Origin: JBBPYC01 sp038200275
Lineage (GTDB): Bacteria > Pseudomonadota > Gammaproteobacteria > Burkholderiales > Burkholderiaceae_C
DNA length: 64,000 nucleotides
Assembly: GCA_038200275.1 (NCBI GenBank)
Contig: JBBPYC010000026.1
Span: 62,001 to 126,000, forward strand
Direction of reading: 5' to 3'
The notes below the pieces were generated by a model. It saw nothing but the letters and a program-made list of their open reading frames with translations, had not been told where the DNA came from and did not search any database. Position numbers and translations under genes: made by a program. Below are positions 26,988 to 35,752 of the stretch, in pieces. Positions within the stretch are counted from its first letter, which is position 1, and every line of letters starts with the position of its first letter.

Positions 26988-27974
26988 ATGAGCAAGAACC
27001 CCGTTCGTGTGGCCGTGACTGGCGCTGCAGGCCAGATTGGTTATGCGCTGGTGTTTCGTATCGCCTCGGGCGAGATGCTGGGCAAGGATCAGCCGGTCAT
27101 CTTGCAGTTGTTGGAAGTGCCGGTCGAAGGCCCTCAAAAAGCGCTGCGCGGCGTCATGATGGAGTTGCAGGACTGCGCCTTTCCGCTGCTGGTCGGCATG
27201 GAAGCGCACGACGACCCAATGGCCGCGTTCAAGGACACCGATTACGCTCTGTTGGTCGGCTCCATGCCGCGCAAGGCCGGCATGGAGCGGGCCGAATTGC
27301 TGGCGGTCAACGGCAAAATTTTCACTGCGCAGGGCAAGGCGCTGGATGCCGTGGCAAGCCGCAACGTCAAAGTGCTGGTGGTTGGCAATCCGGCCAATAC
27401 CAATGCGTATATCGCCATGAAAAGCGCACCGAGTTTGCCGCGCGAAAACTTCACCGCGATGCTGCGGCTCGACCACAACCGCGCTCTGTCGCAAGTGGCT
27501 GAGAAGATCGACGTCAAAGTGGCCGACATCGAAAAACTGACGGTCTGGGGCAACCATTCACCAACCATGTATGCCGACTACCGGTTCGCAACCGCGAACG
27601 GCAGGGCGGTCAAGGATCTGATCGACGATCAGGTCTGGAACGCCGAGGTGTTCTTGCCGACTGTGGGCAAGCGTGGTGCAGCGATCATCGATGCGCGCGG
27701 CAGCTCGTCCGCTGCATCTGCAGCGAATGCGGCCATCGACCACATGCGCGATTGGGCGTTGGGCAGCAATGGCAAATGGGTCACGATGGGGGTGCCGTCG
27801 AATGGCGACTATGGCATTCCGAAAGATGTGATGTTCGGCTTTCCCGTTATTGCCAAGGATGGCAAGTACGAGATCGTGAAAGGTCTCGAAATTGACGAGT
27901 TCAGTCAGCAGCGCATCGATAAGACTCTCAAAGAGTTGACTGACGAGCAGGCGGGTGTCGCTCAGCTGATTTGA
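26988..27974 (+). CDS. mdh: Malate dehydrogenase
   Basis: A 328-residue NAD-dependent enzyme oxidising malate to oxaloacetate. The nucleotide motif is VAVTGAAGQIGYALVFRIA. The substrate arginines are in GSMPRKAGMERAELL, and the catalytic His in LTVWGNHSPTMYADY. It belongs to the longer, cytoplasmic-type MDH found in betaproteobacteria. It is divergent from the GntR gene with a palindrome between, and functionally matches the neighbouring sdh and gltA genes. Confidence 0.97.
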   Translation: MSKNPVRVAVTGAAGQIGYALVFRIASGEMLGKDQPVILQLLEVPVEGPQKALRGVMMELQDCAFPLLVGMEAHDDPMAAFKDTDYALLVGSMPRKAGMERAELLAVNGKIFTAQGKALDAVASRNVKVLVVGNPANTNAYIAMKSAPSLPRENFTAMLRLDHNRALSQVAEKIDVKVADIEKLTVWGNHSPTMYADYRFATANGRAVKDLIDDQVWNAEVFLPTVGKRGAAIIDARGSSSAASAANAAIDHMRDWALGSNGKWVTMGVPSNGDYGIPKDVMFGFPVIAKDGKYEIVKGLEIDEFSQQRIDKTLKELTDEQAGVAQLI

Positions 27975-28017
27975 GCCACGGCGTGACTTGTGTGGTTTCA
28001 GTGAGACTGCAAGCAAC

Positions 28018-29034
28018 GTGACGCGTCTAAGCCATCCGCGTGAGGTGTTGCTGGGTCCGCAGGCAGCTGCTTGCGTGCTGCCAGTTTGCGATCACTACAG
28101 CGGCGTGGAAGCTCGCATGAGAAAGAGTCTCCAATTGCAGGCGGAGATGACCGAAGAATTCGGCACGTGCGTGTTTGACGTGAGCCTGGACTGCGAAGAC
28201 GGCGCCCCGGTCGGCGGGGAGGCCGAGCACGCCGCTTTGGTCATTGAACTGCTGCAACAGGCACCGGCCGACGCACGGGTTGCGGTTCGGGTCCATCCCG
28301 TCGAGCACGCTGCGTTTGAGCAGGACGTGGCGCTGATCGTGGGGCAGGCCGGGCATCGGCTGTCTCACCTGATGTTGCCCAAGGTGGAATCGGTGGAGGA
28401 AGTCGACCGAGCGCTGCGGTCAATCGACGCCTGCCACTGTATCCAGCCACCAATCCCGGTACACGCGCTGATTGAGTCGCCGGGAGCGGTGCACCGCGCG
28501 CATGCCATTGCTGCCCACCCGCGCGTCCAGTCGTTGAGTTTTGGGCTGATGGATTTCGTGTCGTCACACGGCGGGGCGATTCCTGCCGCCGGCATGTCGT
28601 CTGTAGGGCAGTTCACACATCCGCTGGTGCTTCGGGCCAAGCTGGAAATCTCTTCAGCTTGCCATGCCGCGGGCAAAACGCCGTCGCATTGTGTGGTCAC
28701 AGAATTCACCGATATTCAGGCAATGCACGCCGCGGCGACGCGCGCAGCGCACGAGTTTGGCTATACCCGGATGTGGAGCATCCACCCGGCACAAATTCGC
28801 CCGATTCTGGAAGCAATGGCCCCGGGCGAACGGGAGATTGAAGACGCCACGCGCATCCTGACAGCGGCGCAGCAAGCTGACTTCGCGCCGATCGCGATGG
28901 ATGGGCAACTGCATGACCGTGCAAGCTACCGTTATTTCTGGCAGGTACTTGAGCGAGCGCACCAAACTGGCCGGCCATTGCCGCCTGAGGCGGCACGATA
29001 CTTCGAAACGTCGGGTGGGCAGCCGGCTGCCTGA
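28018..29034 (+). CDS. HpcH/HpaI aldolase / citrate lyase beta-like CoA ester lyase
   Basis: A 338-residue TIM-barrel lyase of the CitE/malyl-CoA lyase group. The acidic metal site is in DVSLDCEDGAPVGGEAEHA and the segment HALIESPGAVHRAHAI. HLMLPKVESVEEVD is also typical. The GTG at 28018 gives MTRLSHPREVLLG, the family start I recall; TTG 27988 would add ten unrelated residues. It follows mdh by 43 bases, an association common in Burkholderiales. The exact CoA ester substrate is unknown. Confidence 0.85.
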   Translation: MTRLSHPREVLLGPQAAACVLPVCDHYSGVEARMRKSLQLQAEMTEEFGTCVFDVSLDCEDGAPVGGEAEHAALVIELLQQAPADARVAVRVHPVEHAAFEQDVALIVGQAGHRLSHLMLPKVESVEEVDRALRSIDACHCIQPPIPVHALIESPGAVHRAHAIAAHPRVQSLSFGLMDFVSSHGGAIPAAGMSSVGQFTHPLVLRAKLEISSACHAAGKTPSHCVVTEFTDIQAMHAAATRAAHEFGYTRMWSIHPAQIRPILEAMAPGEREIEDATRILTAAQQADFAPIAMDGQLHDRASYRYFWQVLERAHQTGRPLPPEAARYFETSGGQPAA

Positions 29035-29130
29035 CGTGGGAGCTCAGAGAGCGACGATGGGTATTCATTGCCCTTGATTTCAGTTTCTCGTCTTTTTTCT
29101 TTCACTTCCCCTCTCATCAAAAATTCACCC

Positions 29131-29829
29131 ATGAAGTCACTGATCCTCGTCACTTTTATCGGGCTGGCGCCGGTTTTCGCGACGGCTCAAACCATCCAAG
29201 CAACGCCCAAGAAACCGGCTCAAGCGTCAACGCGTCCGGCAGCCAAGCCAGCCGCTCGGTCGAATACCACAAAATCCACCAAGCCGACCACCTCGTCGAA
29301 ACGTACCACGAGCAAAGCCAAGACGAGAAGCAAGACGGCGGCGTCCTTGAACGAGGCGACCGACCGCGACGAACTTCGCAGCTTGGCTGCCCAGATTGCG
29401 GCTGGCACGCGAGCGGCCGATCGTGCTCTAACGCCTGCGGAACTCGAGGTAGCTGACCGCGTTCAGACGGGCCGGATGCCGTGTGAACTTGGCAACGTTG
29501 TGAACCTGTTGCCCGATCCGAAGTCGCCTGGACACTTCGAGTTGGAACTGCAGAAGCTGCGCTTTCGCATGTCGCCGGTCGAGACGCAGACCGGTGCGAT
29601 TCGGCTTGAAGACCAGCAGGCCGGCGTGGTCTGGCTGCAACTGGCGAACAAGTCGATGCTCATGAACCAGAAAGTAGGTCAGCGGCTCGCCGACGACTGC
29701 CAAAGCCCAAGCCAACTGCAGGTAGCTGATGTGCTCAAGCGCACGCCAGCGCAAGGGCTGTTCGATGAGACCACGTCGTCTGTCACTACAACGCCGGCAG
29801 CAGCACCTATTGCGCCCGCGCGCCGCTAA
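29131..29829 (+). CDS. Exported Lys/Ala/Thr-rich protein of unknown function
   Basis: A 232-residue protein with a clear signal peptide (MKSLILVTFIGLAPVFATAQ). A very basic, low-complexity linker (about residues 25-75, rich in Lys, Thr, Ser, Ala) follows, then a folded-looking domain containing RMPCELGNVVNLLPDPKSPG and RLEDQQAGVVWLQLANKSML. Two cysteines (in MPCEL and DDCQ) could form a disulfide. The basic linker could contact nucleic acid or the negatively charged envelope. I do not recognise the family. It follows the citrate-lyase-like gene on the same strand. Confidence 0.75.
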   Translation: MKSLILVTFIGLAPVFATAQTIQATPKKPAQASTRPAAKPAARSNTTKSTKPTTSSKRTTSKAKTRSKTAASLNEATDRDELRSLAAQIAAGTRAADRALTPAELEVADRVQTGRMPCELGNVVNLLPDPKSPGHFELELQKLRFRMSPVETQTGAIRLEDQQAGVVWLQLANKSMLMNQKVGQRLADDCQSPSQLQVADVLKRTPAQGLFDETTSSVTTTPAAAPIAPARR

Positions 29830-30056
29830 GTCAGGCATTCTGAGTCTGTGGCACATTCCGTCCGAATGCTGATAACGGAGGAGGGCCTGCGATGCAGCTA
29901 TGAGTAGTCCACGCTGCGGGATACCCCAGAGCATGGATGCGGCACAGATGCGCTTGCCTCATATTTCGAGACTTCGGGAATTCCTCTTAAATACCAAGTC
30001 AGGAAGGGGATAAGTGGCGACCCATCGAACGGCTGATAGTCAACCTGATTACAGCG

Positions 30057-30509
30057 TCAAGTATTCGGTGCCAATGCTCGCTTGACCGCGGCCGACACCT
30101 GCGCCATTTCGGCTTTGCCGCCGAGACTGGACTTGGCAGCGGCCATTACTTTTCCCATGTCGGCGGGTCCCACAGCGCCGAGTTCGGATACGATCGCGTT
30201 TACCGCTGCATCGACCGCTGCGGCGTCGAGACGTGCTGGCAAATAGACCTCAAGGACGGCGCTCTCAGCGCTTTCGTTGTCGGCGAGATCGGTACGGCCA
30301 GCCTGCGTGAACGCAGCAATGCTGTCCCTGCGCTGCTTAAGCAGCCTATCAACGATCTGCACCACAGCGGTATCGTCAAGGTCAATTCGCTCGTCAATTT
30401 CTTTTTGCTTGATGGCGGCAATAAGCAAGCGGATGGTGCCGAGCCGGTGCGCATCTCTGGCACGCATGGCGGTCTTCATATCCTCGGTAATTCGTTCCTT
30501 GAGCGCCAT
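30057..30509 (-). CDS. GatB/YqeY domain-containing protein
   Basis: A 150-residue YqeY-type protein, related to the tail domain of the amidotransferase subunit GatB. It starts MALKERITEDMKTAMRARDA. VLEVYLPARLDAAAVDAAV and DMGKVMAAAKSSLGGKAEMA are typical. Cellular role is not well established. It lies directly after rpsU on the same strand, a very common pairing, with a terminator-like hairpin in between. Confidence 0.92.
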   Translation of the reverse strand: MALKERITEDMKTAMRARDAHRLGTIRLLIAAIKQKEIDERIDLDDTAVVQIVDRLLKQRRDSIAAFTQAGRTDLADNESAESAVLEVYLPARLDAAAVDAAVNAIVSELGAVGPADMGKVMAAAKSSLGGKAEMAQVSAAVKRALAPNT

Positions 30510-30519
30510 GATCCCCGCC

Positions 30520-30560
30520 AAAAAGTGAAAAGGCCCGCCAGGAACGCTCCTTGGCGAGCC
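30520..30560 (-). terminator. Rho-independent terminator-like hairpin between rpsU and yqeY
   Basis: On the minus strand GGCTCGCCAAGGA pairs with TTCCTGGCGGGCC (30532-30560; one mismatch and two wobble pairs) and is followed by TTTTCACTTTTT. This would release most rpsU transcripts before yqeY, whose start is only about ten bases beyond the T tract. Confidence 0.65.
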
Positions 30561-30622
30561 GAATTATGGGTCAAACAGATCGATTGATGGATCTGTCCAA
30601 CGATTCACTCAAACCTTGCCGA

Positions 30623-30835
30623 TCAGTACAGCTTCTTGGGTAACTGCATGCTGCGGACGCGTTTGTAATGCCGCTTGACCGCGGCTGCTTTCTTGCGCTT
30701 GCGCTCCGCAGTCGGCTTCTCATAGAACTCACGCGCACGCAGGTCGGTCAGAAGGCCAAGTTTTTCAATGGTGCGCTTGAAGCGGCGCAGCGCAACGTCG
30801 AACGGTTCGTTTTCTTTGACGCGAATGGTGGTCAT
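30623..30835 (-). CDS. rpsU: Small ribosomal subunit protein S21
   Basis: A 70-residue basic ribosomal protein. It starts [20 protein letters not shown] and ends [17 protein letters not shown], both matching bacterial S21. ATG 30835 gives the exact family length. No good Shine-Dalgarno is seen, which fits S21 being tied to initiation at weak ribosome-binding sites, though that link is inference. About 280 bases upstream hold no other gene. Confidence 0.97.
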
Positions 30836-31117
30836 CGGTTGAAATATATGAGGGAATGGACGAAGGAAAGGAGTCACCGCAACGCAACGCAATCAAGTTC
30901 TGCGTGGACATTACGTCGAGGCGGTCATTCGGTTTTCATGTCACAAGGCTAACGGATAGAGCCTCATATGAAGCACCGCATCACAGATGAAACCCAGGTA
31001 GACATCTGGTTTCCGCCGACCGGAGTACGCGCGGCACCGCGTCGACCCGACCATGTCACCAGACCTCGGTAAGGCGATGAGAAGCCCTATATTGTAGCTG
31101 GTTGAACGCCATACCCT

Positions 31118-32380
31118 TTAACTGCAGACGACGCGGCCTCCCACCGCTGCATGGGCCATGGCTTCGGCGCATGCGTACGCGCTCGACCAAGCCCACTGAA
31201 AGTTGTAGCCGCCAAGCCAGCCCGTTACGTCTACCACTTCCCCAATGAAGTAGAGCCCGCGCTGACGCGATTCCATGGTCCGGGAGGAAAGATCGCGCGT
31301 GTCGATGCCGCCGGCCGTCACTTCCGCTTTGTTCCAGCCTTCGGTACCCGCCGGGATCAACTCCCAGCCTGACAACCGAGCGGCCATCGCATCAATGATT
31401 TTCTTGGGCACTTCGTTCATGCGGCGTGTCGCGGTGGGCTCGGTAGCTGCCCAGGCGCTGGCGAGCCGCGCTGGTAGCAACGCTGCGAGTTCATTGGCAA
31501 GCGTTCTTTGGGAACTGGCCTTGGCGCGTGAGAGTACCTCAGCTGCATCGAATTGAGGCAACAGGTCGATTGATACTTGAGCTCCAGCGTGCCAGTAGCT
31601 TGAGATTTGCAGTGCTGCCGGCCCACTCAAGCCTCGGTGGGTAAACAGCAGGTCTTCCGTGAACGTGGCTTGGCTCTTTTTCTCTCGCCCGGTTTTGATG
31701 CTCACTGGCAGCGCAAGCCCCGATAGTTGGGCAAACGGCTGCCAGTCGGTGCCATTCATCGTCAGCGGCACGAGCGCTGGTCGCGGCTCCACCACGCGCA
31801 GCCCGAACTGGCGGGCCATCGCGTAGCCGAAGCCGCTTGCGCCGATCTTCGGAATCGACAAACCGCCGGTTGCGATGACCACGAAGCGACTCGCCACCGA
31901 ACCCCGACTGCTATCGACACGATAGCTCTCAGCAGAGGCCGGGTCTGCACTGACACCCGTCTGAACAATACGATCGACACCGCAAGGCTGCCAGTGGGTG
32001 ACGCCGCCAGCCGCGCATTCGGCCAGCAACAAATCGATCACGTCCTGAGCGGATCGGTCGCAAAACAGTTGACCTTTGTGCTTTTCGTGAAAACCGACGC
32101 CGTTGCGCCGCATCAGGTCGGCAAAATCCTGCGCGGTGTGGCGCGACAACGCCGACCGACAAAACTGCGGGTTGTTGCTCAGGAAGTGGCACTGCGGCGC
32201 AGCCAGGTCAATATCGCGATTCGTGAAATTGCAACGCCCGCCCCCGGAGATGCGGATCTTCTCCGCAATCTTCGGTGCGTGATCAAGCAACAGCACCGAC
32301 AGACCCAATCGCCCGGCAACGCCTGCGCAGTACAGCCCGGCAGCCCCGGCGCCAACAACGGTAACGTCGAACGTCTTCAC
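31118..32380 (-). CDS. HI0933/YhiN family NAD(P)/FAD-dependent oxidoreductase
   Basis: A 420-residue flavoprotein of uncertain function. The FAD motif is FDVTVVGAGAAGLYCAGVAG, followed by the family hallmark KIRISGGGRCNFTNRD. Other conserved parts are FVVIATGGLSIPKIGASGFG, LLFTHRGLSGPAALQIS and the C-terminal GGYNFQWAWSSAYACAEAMA. The GTG at 32380 places the start five residues before the Rossmann strand; an ATG-less extension to 32509 is unlikely. It is divergent from the PqqD-like gene with 139 bases between. Confidence 0.9.
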   Translation of the reverse strand: MKTFDVTVVGAGAAGLYCAGVAGRLGLSVLLLDHAPKIAEKIRISGGGRCNFTNRDIDLAAPQCHFLSNNPQFCRSALSRHTAQDFADLMRRNGVGFHEKHKGQLFCDRSAQDVIDLLLAECAAGGVTHWQPCGVDRIVQTGVSADPASAESYRVDSSRGSVASRFVVIATGGLSIPKIGASGFGYAMARQFGLRVVEPRPALVPLTMNGTDWQPFAQLSGLALPVSIKTGREKKSQATFTEDLLFTHRGLSGPAALQISSYWHAGAQVSIDLLPQFDAAEVLSRAKASSQRTLANELAALLPARLASAWAATEPTATRRMNEVPKKIIDAMAARLSGWELIPAGTEGWNKAEVTAGGIDTRDLSSRTMESRQRGLYFIGEVVDVTGWLGGYNFQWAWSSAYACAEAMAHAAVGGRVVCS

Positions 32381-32519
32381 CGACGCCGTAGGTGGAAAAA
32401 AATCATGGAAGCCTCTTGTAGCCTGCGTTCTTCGCTGTCGCGGCGACGGATGATCGCAGTTATGCTCCTCCAATCCGGACCAGCGCAGCTGTCCAACCGA
32501 CGGCAACATTCCGCTTCAA

Positions 32520-32801
32520 TTGTCCTCTCCTCCATTGCCCGCAGATCCAGACTCCCCATGGCGGTTGGTGCCGGATGCTGGGCTGCGTCTGCACTGCTGG
32601 AACGACGAATGCGTGATTTGGCACGGCGCCGCTGGCGATACGCATCGGATGCCGCAAGCGATCGGGCAGTTGCTTGACCGACTGCGCATGAGCCCGGCCA
32701 ACGCGTCCGAGTTGTCGTTGGCGATCGATCTGCACAAAGACGATGTGGAGCAGGCGCTGTCTGCGCTGGCGCGGCTGGGTATCGTGGAATCATCCCCATG
32801 A
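32520..32801 (+). CDS. HPr-rel-A system PqqD-family peptide chaperone
   Basis: A 93-residue PqqD-like winged-helix protein, the fold that presents precursor peptides to modifying enzymes in RiPP pathways. Visible parts are the strand region WRLVPDAGLRLHCWNDECVI and a helical C-terminus ending VEQALSALARLGIVESSP. No ATG is available; TTG 32520 or TTG 32535 must be used. The stop overlaps the next gene's ATG (ATGA). Naming follows the HPr-rel-A gene set as I remember it; the role here is inference. Confidence 0.8.
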   Translation: MSSPPLPADPDSPWRLVPDAGLRLHCWNDECVIWHGAAGDTHRMPQAIGQLLDRLRMSPANASELSLAIDLHKDDVEQALSALARLGIVESSP

Positions 32802-33712
32802 CGCAGCCAACGCTCGGCCAGCTATCCCAGTCCGAATTGCGCACGCGGCTGGCACACGGCTTGGTGCTCCAGACCGGGCCATTTCGCACACAAATTGTTT
32901 CGCACTCCCAGCCCGTGTTGCGCGGCTTGGCGACGCTCTATGCAGATCACGAACTGTCGCCCGACGGCGTGATTGATTTTTGTGTGCGGGTTGACCGAGT
33001 TGGCGGCCTGCGCGCAGTCTGGCGGCCGCAGATCTTGTTTCAGTCCGACAAGCAGATCCCGTTCAAGCCGCTGCCCGCTGACCATGCATTTGCCTCACTT
33101 GAATGGGGCCTCAACTGGTGCATCGCAGTGCACGCGCATCACTATTTGCTGCTGCATGCGGCCGTGCTTGAGAAGAACGGCCGCGCGGTGATCCTGCCTG
33201 GAGACCCTGGCGCTGGCAAAAGCACACTGACGGCGGCGTTGAGCCTGTCGGGCTTTCGGCTGTTGTCCGACGAGATGGGGATGATCGACCGCGACGACGG
33301 GTTGCTCGTGCCTCTGGCCCGCCCAGTGAATTTAAAGAACGCGTCGATCGATATTGTCCGTGCCTTCGCGCCGCAAGCGGTGTTCGGCGATACCGTCCGC
33401 GACACGCACAAGGGCACCGTCGCGCACCTGAAGCCTTCGACCGAGAGTGTGCACCGCGCCACCGAGAAGGCGCGCCCGGCTTTCCTGGTGTTTCCACGCT
33501 GGAAGGCTGGTGCTTCGACGCAACTCAAACCGCGTGCGCGTGCCGACGCATTTATGGAAGTCACTAACCATTCGTTCAACTATCAGCTGCTGGGCGGCCT
33601 TGGATTCAATCTCACAGCGGCACTGGTCGGAGCCTGCGATTGCTACGACTTCGTTTACTCGGATCTGCCCGAGGCGGTATCCGCATTCGACGAATTGCTG
33701 GCATCGGTATGA
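32798..33712 (+). CDS. HprK-related kinase A
   Basis: A 304-residue P-loop protein related to HPr kinase/phosphorylase. The Walker A is VILPGDPGAGKSTLTAAL at about residues 131-148, preceded by HHYLLLHAAVLEKNGRAV. LSDEMGMIDRDDGLLVPLAR carries the acidic residues that follow the P-loop in HprK. The N-terminal 100 residues differ from true HprK. The HPr protein itself is not nearby, so its target is probably something else. Overlaps both neighbours by four bases (ATGA twice), so the three genes form one translational unit. Confidence 0.88.
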   Translation: MTQPTLGQLSQSELRTRLAHGLVLQTGPFRTQIVSHSQPVLRGLATLYADHELSPDGVIDFCVRVDRVGGLRAVWRPQILFQSDKQIPFKPLPADHAFASLEWGLNWCIAVHAHHYLLLHAAVLEKNGRAVILPGDPGAGKSTLTAALSLSGFRLLSDEMGMIDRDDGLLVPLARPVNLKNASIDIVRAFAPQAVFGDTVRDTHKGTVAHLKPSTESVHRATEKARPAFLVFPRWKAGASTQLKPRARADAFMEVTNHSFNYQLLGGLGFNLTAALVGACDCYDFVYSDLPEAVSAFDELLASV

Positions 33713-34851
33713 CCAACACGCTTGACCGCCGCAAAGTGCTTGAAATGGACCGCAACAACGAGCTCGCTTGGTTGCGCTCGCCGTTGGTGCGGGCGTTGCG
33801 CGATCCGGCGACGCTTAAACATCTTGACGCAGCCGATTGGAGCGCGTTGCTGCGGCAGGCCAACGGCGCCGGCTTGCTGGCACGGCTGCAGGCGCAGTCA
33901 CAGCAGCTCGGAATCGAGTCGAGCTTTCCTCGCGCAGTACAACGTCAAATGAATGCCGCGCAAGTGGCGGTCGTGCGTCAGACCGCTGCAGTGCATTGGG
34001 AGGTCAAGCAGATCGCAGTGGCACTCACACCGCTGGACGTGCCGGTCGTGTTGCTCAAAGGCGCTGCGTATGCAGCCGCTGGTCTGCCAGCTGCGCTGGG
34101 GCGCACGTTCTCGGACGTTGACATCCTCGTGCCGAAAGCAATGCTCGAGCCGGTTGAACGTGCGCTCGTGATCAATGGGTGGATCGGCAGCGAACTCAGC
34201 GCCTACGACCAGCGTTATTACCGGCGCTGGATGCATGAGTTGCCGCCGATGTTGCACATTCGTCGCCGCACCCCGCTCGACGTCCACCACAATATCCTGC
34301 CTGAAACCGCCCGCATCAAGACACGTCCCGAACTGCTGCTACGGGACGCCAGTCCGCTGTTCGGCTACACCCGAATTTTTGTTCCGAGCCCGCTTGACCA
34401 AGTGCTGCATTCGGCAACCCATCTGTTCCACGAAGGCGAATGGGCGCACGGACTGCGCGATTTGAGCGATCTGGATCTCCTCCTGCGGAGCCATGGGACC
34501 ACTGCCGGGTTTTGGCCGGCTTTGTGCGCGCGCGCGTCAGAACTCAACCTGCGCATGCCGCTGCGCCTGGCCCTTCGCTACGTCGAGCGGGTGCTGCAGA
34601 CGCCCGTGCCGGCAGAGGTGACGGACGAGTTGTCTGCCGATCGTGCAAATTGGCTGCACGACCAATTGTTCCTGAACGGGCTGGCGAGCGCCCATCACAG
34701 CCTGCACACGCCGTTGACCCGCCCTGCGCAGAGCCTGCTCTACGTGCGCAGCCACTGGATGCGGATGCCGCTGTACTTGCTGTTGCCGCACCTGGCGCAC
34801 AAGGCCTGGACACGACGTACTGCTGCCTCGGCGCTCGGCGCGGCCAAATAA
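33709..34851 (+). CDS. Nucleotidyltransferase family protein of the HPr-rel-A cassette
   Basis: A 380-residue protein of the uncharacterised NTP_transf_5-like group. The nucleotidyltransferase core is LLKGAAYAAAGLPAALGR followed by TFSDVDILVPKA, which contains the metal-binding D-x-D, near residues 110-142. A later DVHHNILPETARI and helical C-terminus complete it. ATG 33709 overlaps the kinase stop. Such enzymes move a nucleotide to a protein or small molecule; the acceptor here is unknown. Last gene of the coupled cassette. Confidence 0.85.
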   Translation: MTNTLDRRKVLEMDRNNELAWLRSPLVRALRDPATLKHLDAADWSALLRQANGAGLLARLQAQSQQLGIESSFPRAVQRQMNAAQVAVVRQTAAVHWEVKQIAVALTPLDVPVVLLKGAAYAAAGLPAALGRTFSDVDILVPKAMLEPVERALVINGWIGSELSAYDQRYYRRWMHELPPMLHIRRRTPLDVHHNILPETARIKTRPELLLRDASPLFGYTRIFVPSPLDQVLHSATHLFHEGEWAHGLRDLSDLDLLLRSHGTTAGFWPALCARASELNLRMPLRLALRYVERVLQTPVPAEVTDELSADRANWLHDQLFLNGLASAHHSLHTPLTRPAQSLLYVRSHWMRMPLYLLLPHLAHKAWTRRTAASALGAAK

Positions 34852-35011
34852 TTGGGCCACCGAAGTCCCTCCGCTTGCTGCCAACGACCTGCACCCCGGT
34901 ATGGGTCACTTCCAACGAAAATGTGCAAAAATACCGAGTCTCTATAGCGAACCGTTCGTTTCGTGGCATGAGAAAAATGCAGTCCTCCACAAATATGCTG
35001 ATAATAGGTTC

Positions 35012-35674
35012 ATGAACTCAAACCAAGCCTCTCCCAACATCGCCCGGCGCCGCCTGACTCGTGGTGGATTGGCTTTGCCAGTCGTTCTTGCCAGCGCAAT
35101 CAGCCGCAATGCATTTGCTGACGTACCGTATCAATGCACGCCGTCGGGCATTCAGTCAGGGAACACGTCGCTGTTCGGTCCACACAAGGATTCGTCCGCA
35201 GTGTGCACGCTGCGCGCAGGACGCGCTGAGCTGATAAGCAAGCTTGAGAGCGATGGAACGGTATTTGCTAGCGTATTCGATCAAGAGTTCTTCGCCAATG
35301 GCAATAACCTTGAGGCGAACAAGCTGTCCGGCGATTCGTTCAAGGTGTCAACCAAAGAAAGATCTGAAAACACCAAAAAAGCTGAGAAGACCGGCAAAGA
35401 ATGGCAGGAAGCAACCGCTTATCAAGTGTTGAAGATCGACAGTTTCGCCCCCGGCACCAAGCCAAAAGACCTCGAATTTGCCAGAATGGCCATCGTCGCT
35501 TACATCAATGCCACGGACGGGCCGAGTGATCTGTATCCGTTGACGAAGCCGCAAGTGGTCGCCATGTTCAAATCGGCTATGAACAATCGCGATTACGATG
35601 GAAGGACTTCGATGGGTCCATTTACTTGGAGTCCTAGCGAAGTGCGTCGGTATTTCGAGCATCTCTACCACTAA
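35012..35674 (+). CDS. Secreted protein of unknown function, candidate partner of the HPr-rel-A cassette
   Basis: A 220-residue protein. The N-terminus ARRRLTRGGLALPVVLASAI ending RNAFA is a twin-arginine-like signal, though the usual Phe-Leu-Lys is not exact. The mature part begins DVPYQCTPSGIQSG. A charged Lys-rich stretch lies at about 100-130. The C-terminus has AIVAYINATDG, then PLTKPQVVAMF and GPFTWSPSEVRRYFEHLY. I recall proteins with a Tat-like start and this kind of ending beside HPr-rel-A genes in other Burkholderiales, but cannot confirm it. It lies 160 bases after the nucleotidyltransferase on the same strand. ATG 35012 is chosen because it begins the signal peptide. Confidence 0.75.
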   Translation: MNSNQASPNIARRRLTRGGLALPVVLASAISRNAFADVPYQCTPSGIQSGNTSLFGPHKDSSAVCTLRAGRAELISKLESDGTVFASVFDQEFFANGNNLEANKLSGDSFKVSTKERSENTKKAEKTGKEWQEATAYQVLKIDSFAPGTKPKDLEFARMAIVAYINATDGPSDLYPLTKPQVVAMFKSAMNNRDYDGRTSMGPFTWSPSEVRRYFEHLYH

Positions 35675-35752
35675 GTTCGAGTCAGCCGCGTCAGTCGGCC
35701 CCCTAAGCTCTCGCATCGACGCTAAAAAGATTCAGGCAGATTCTCACGAGCG

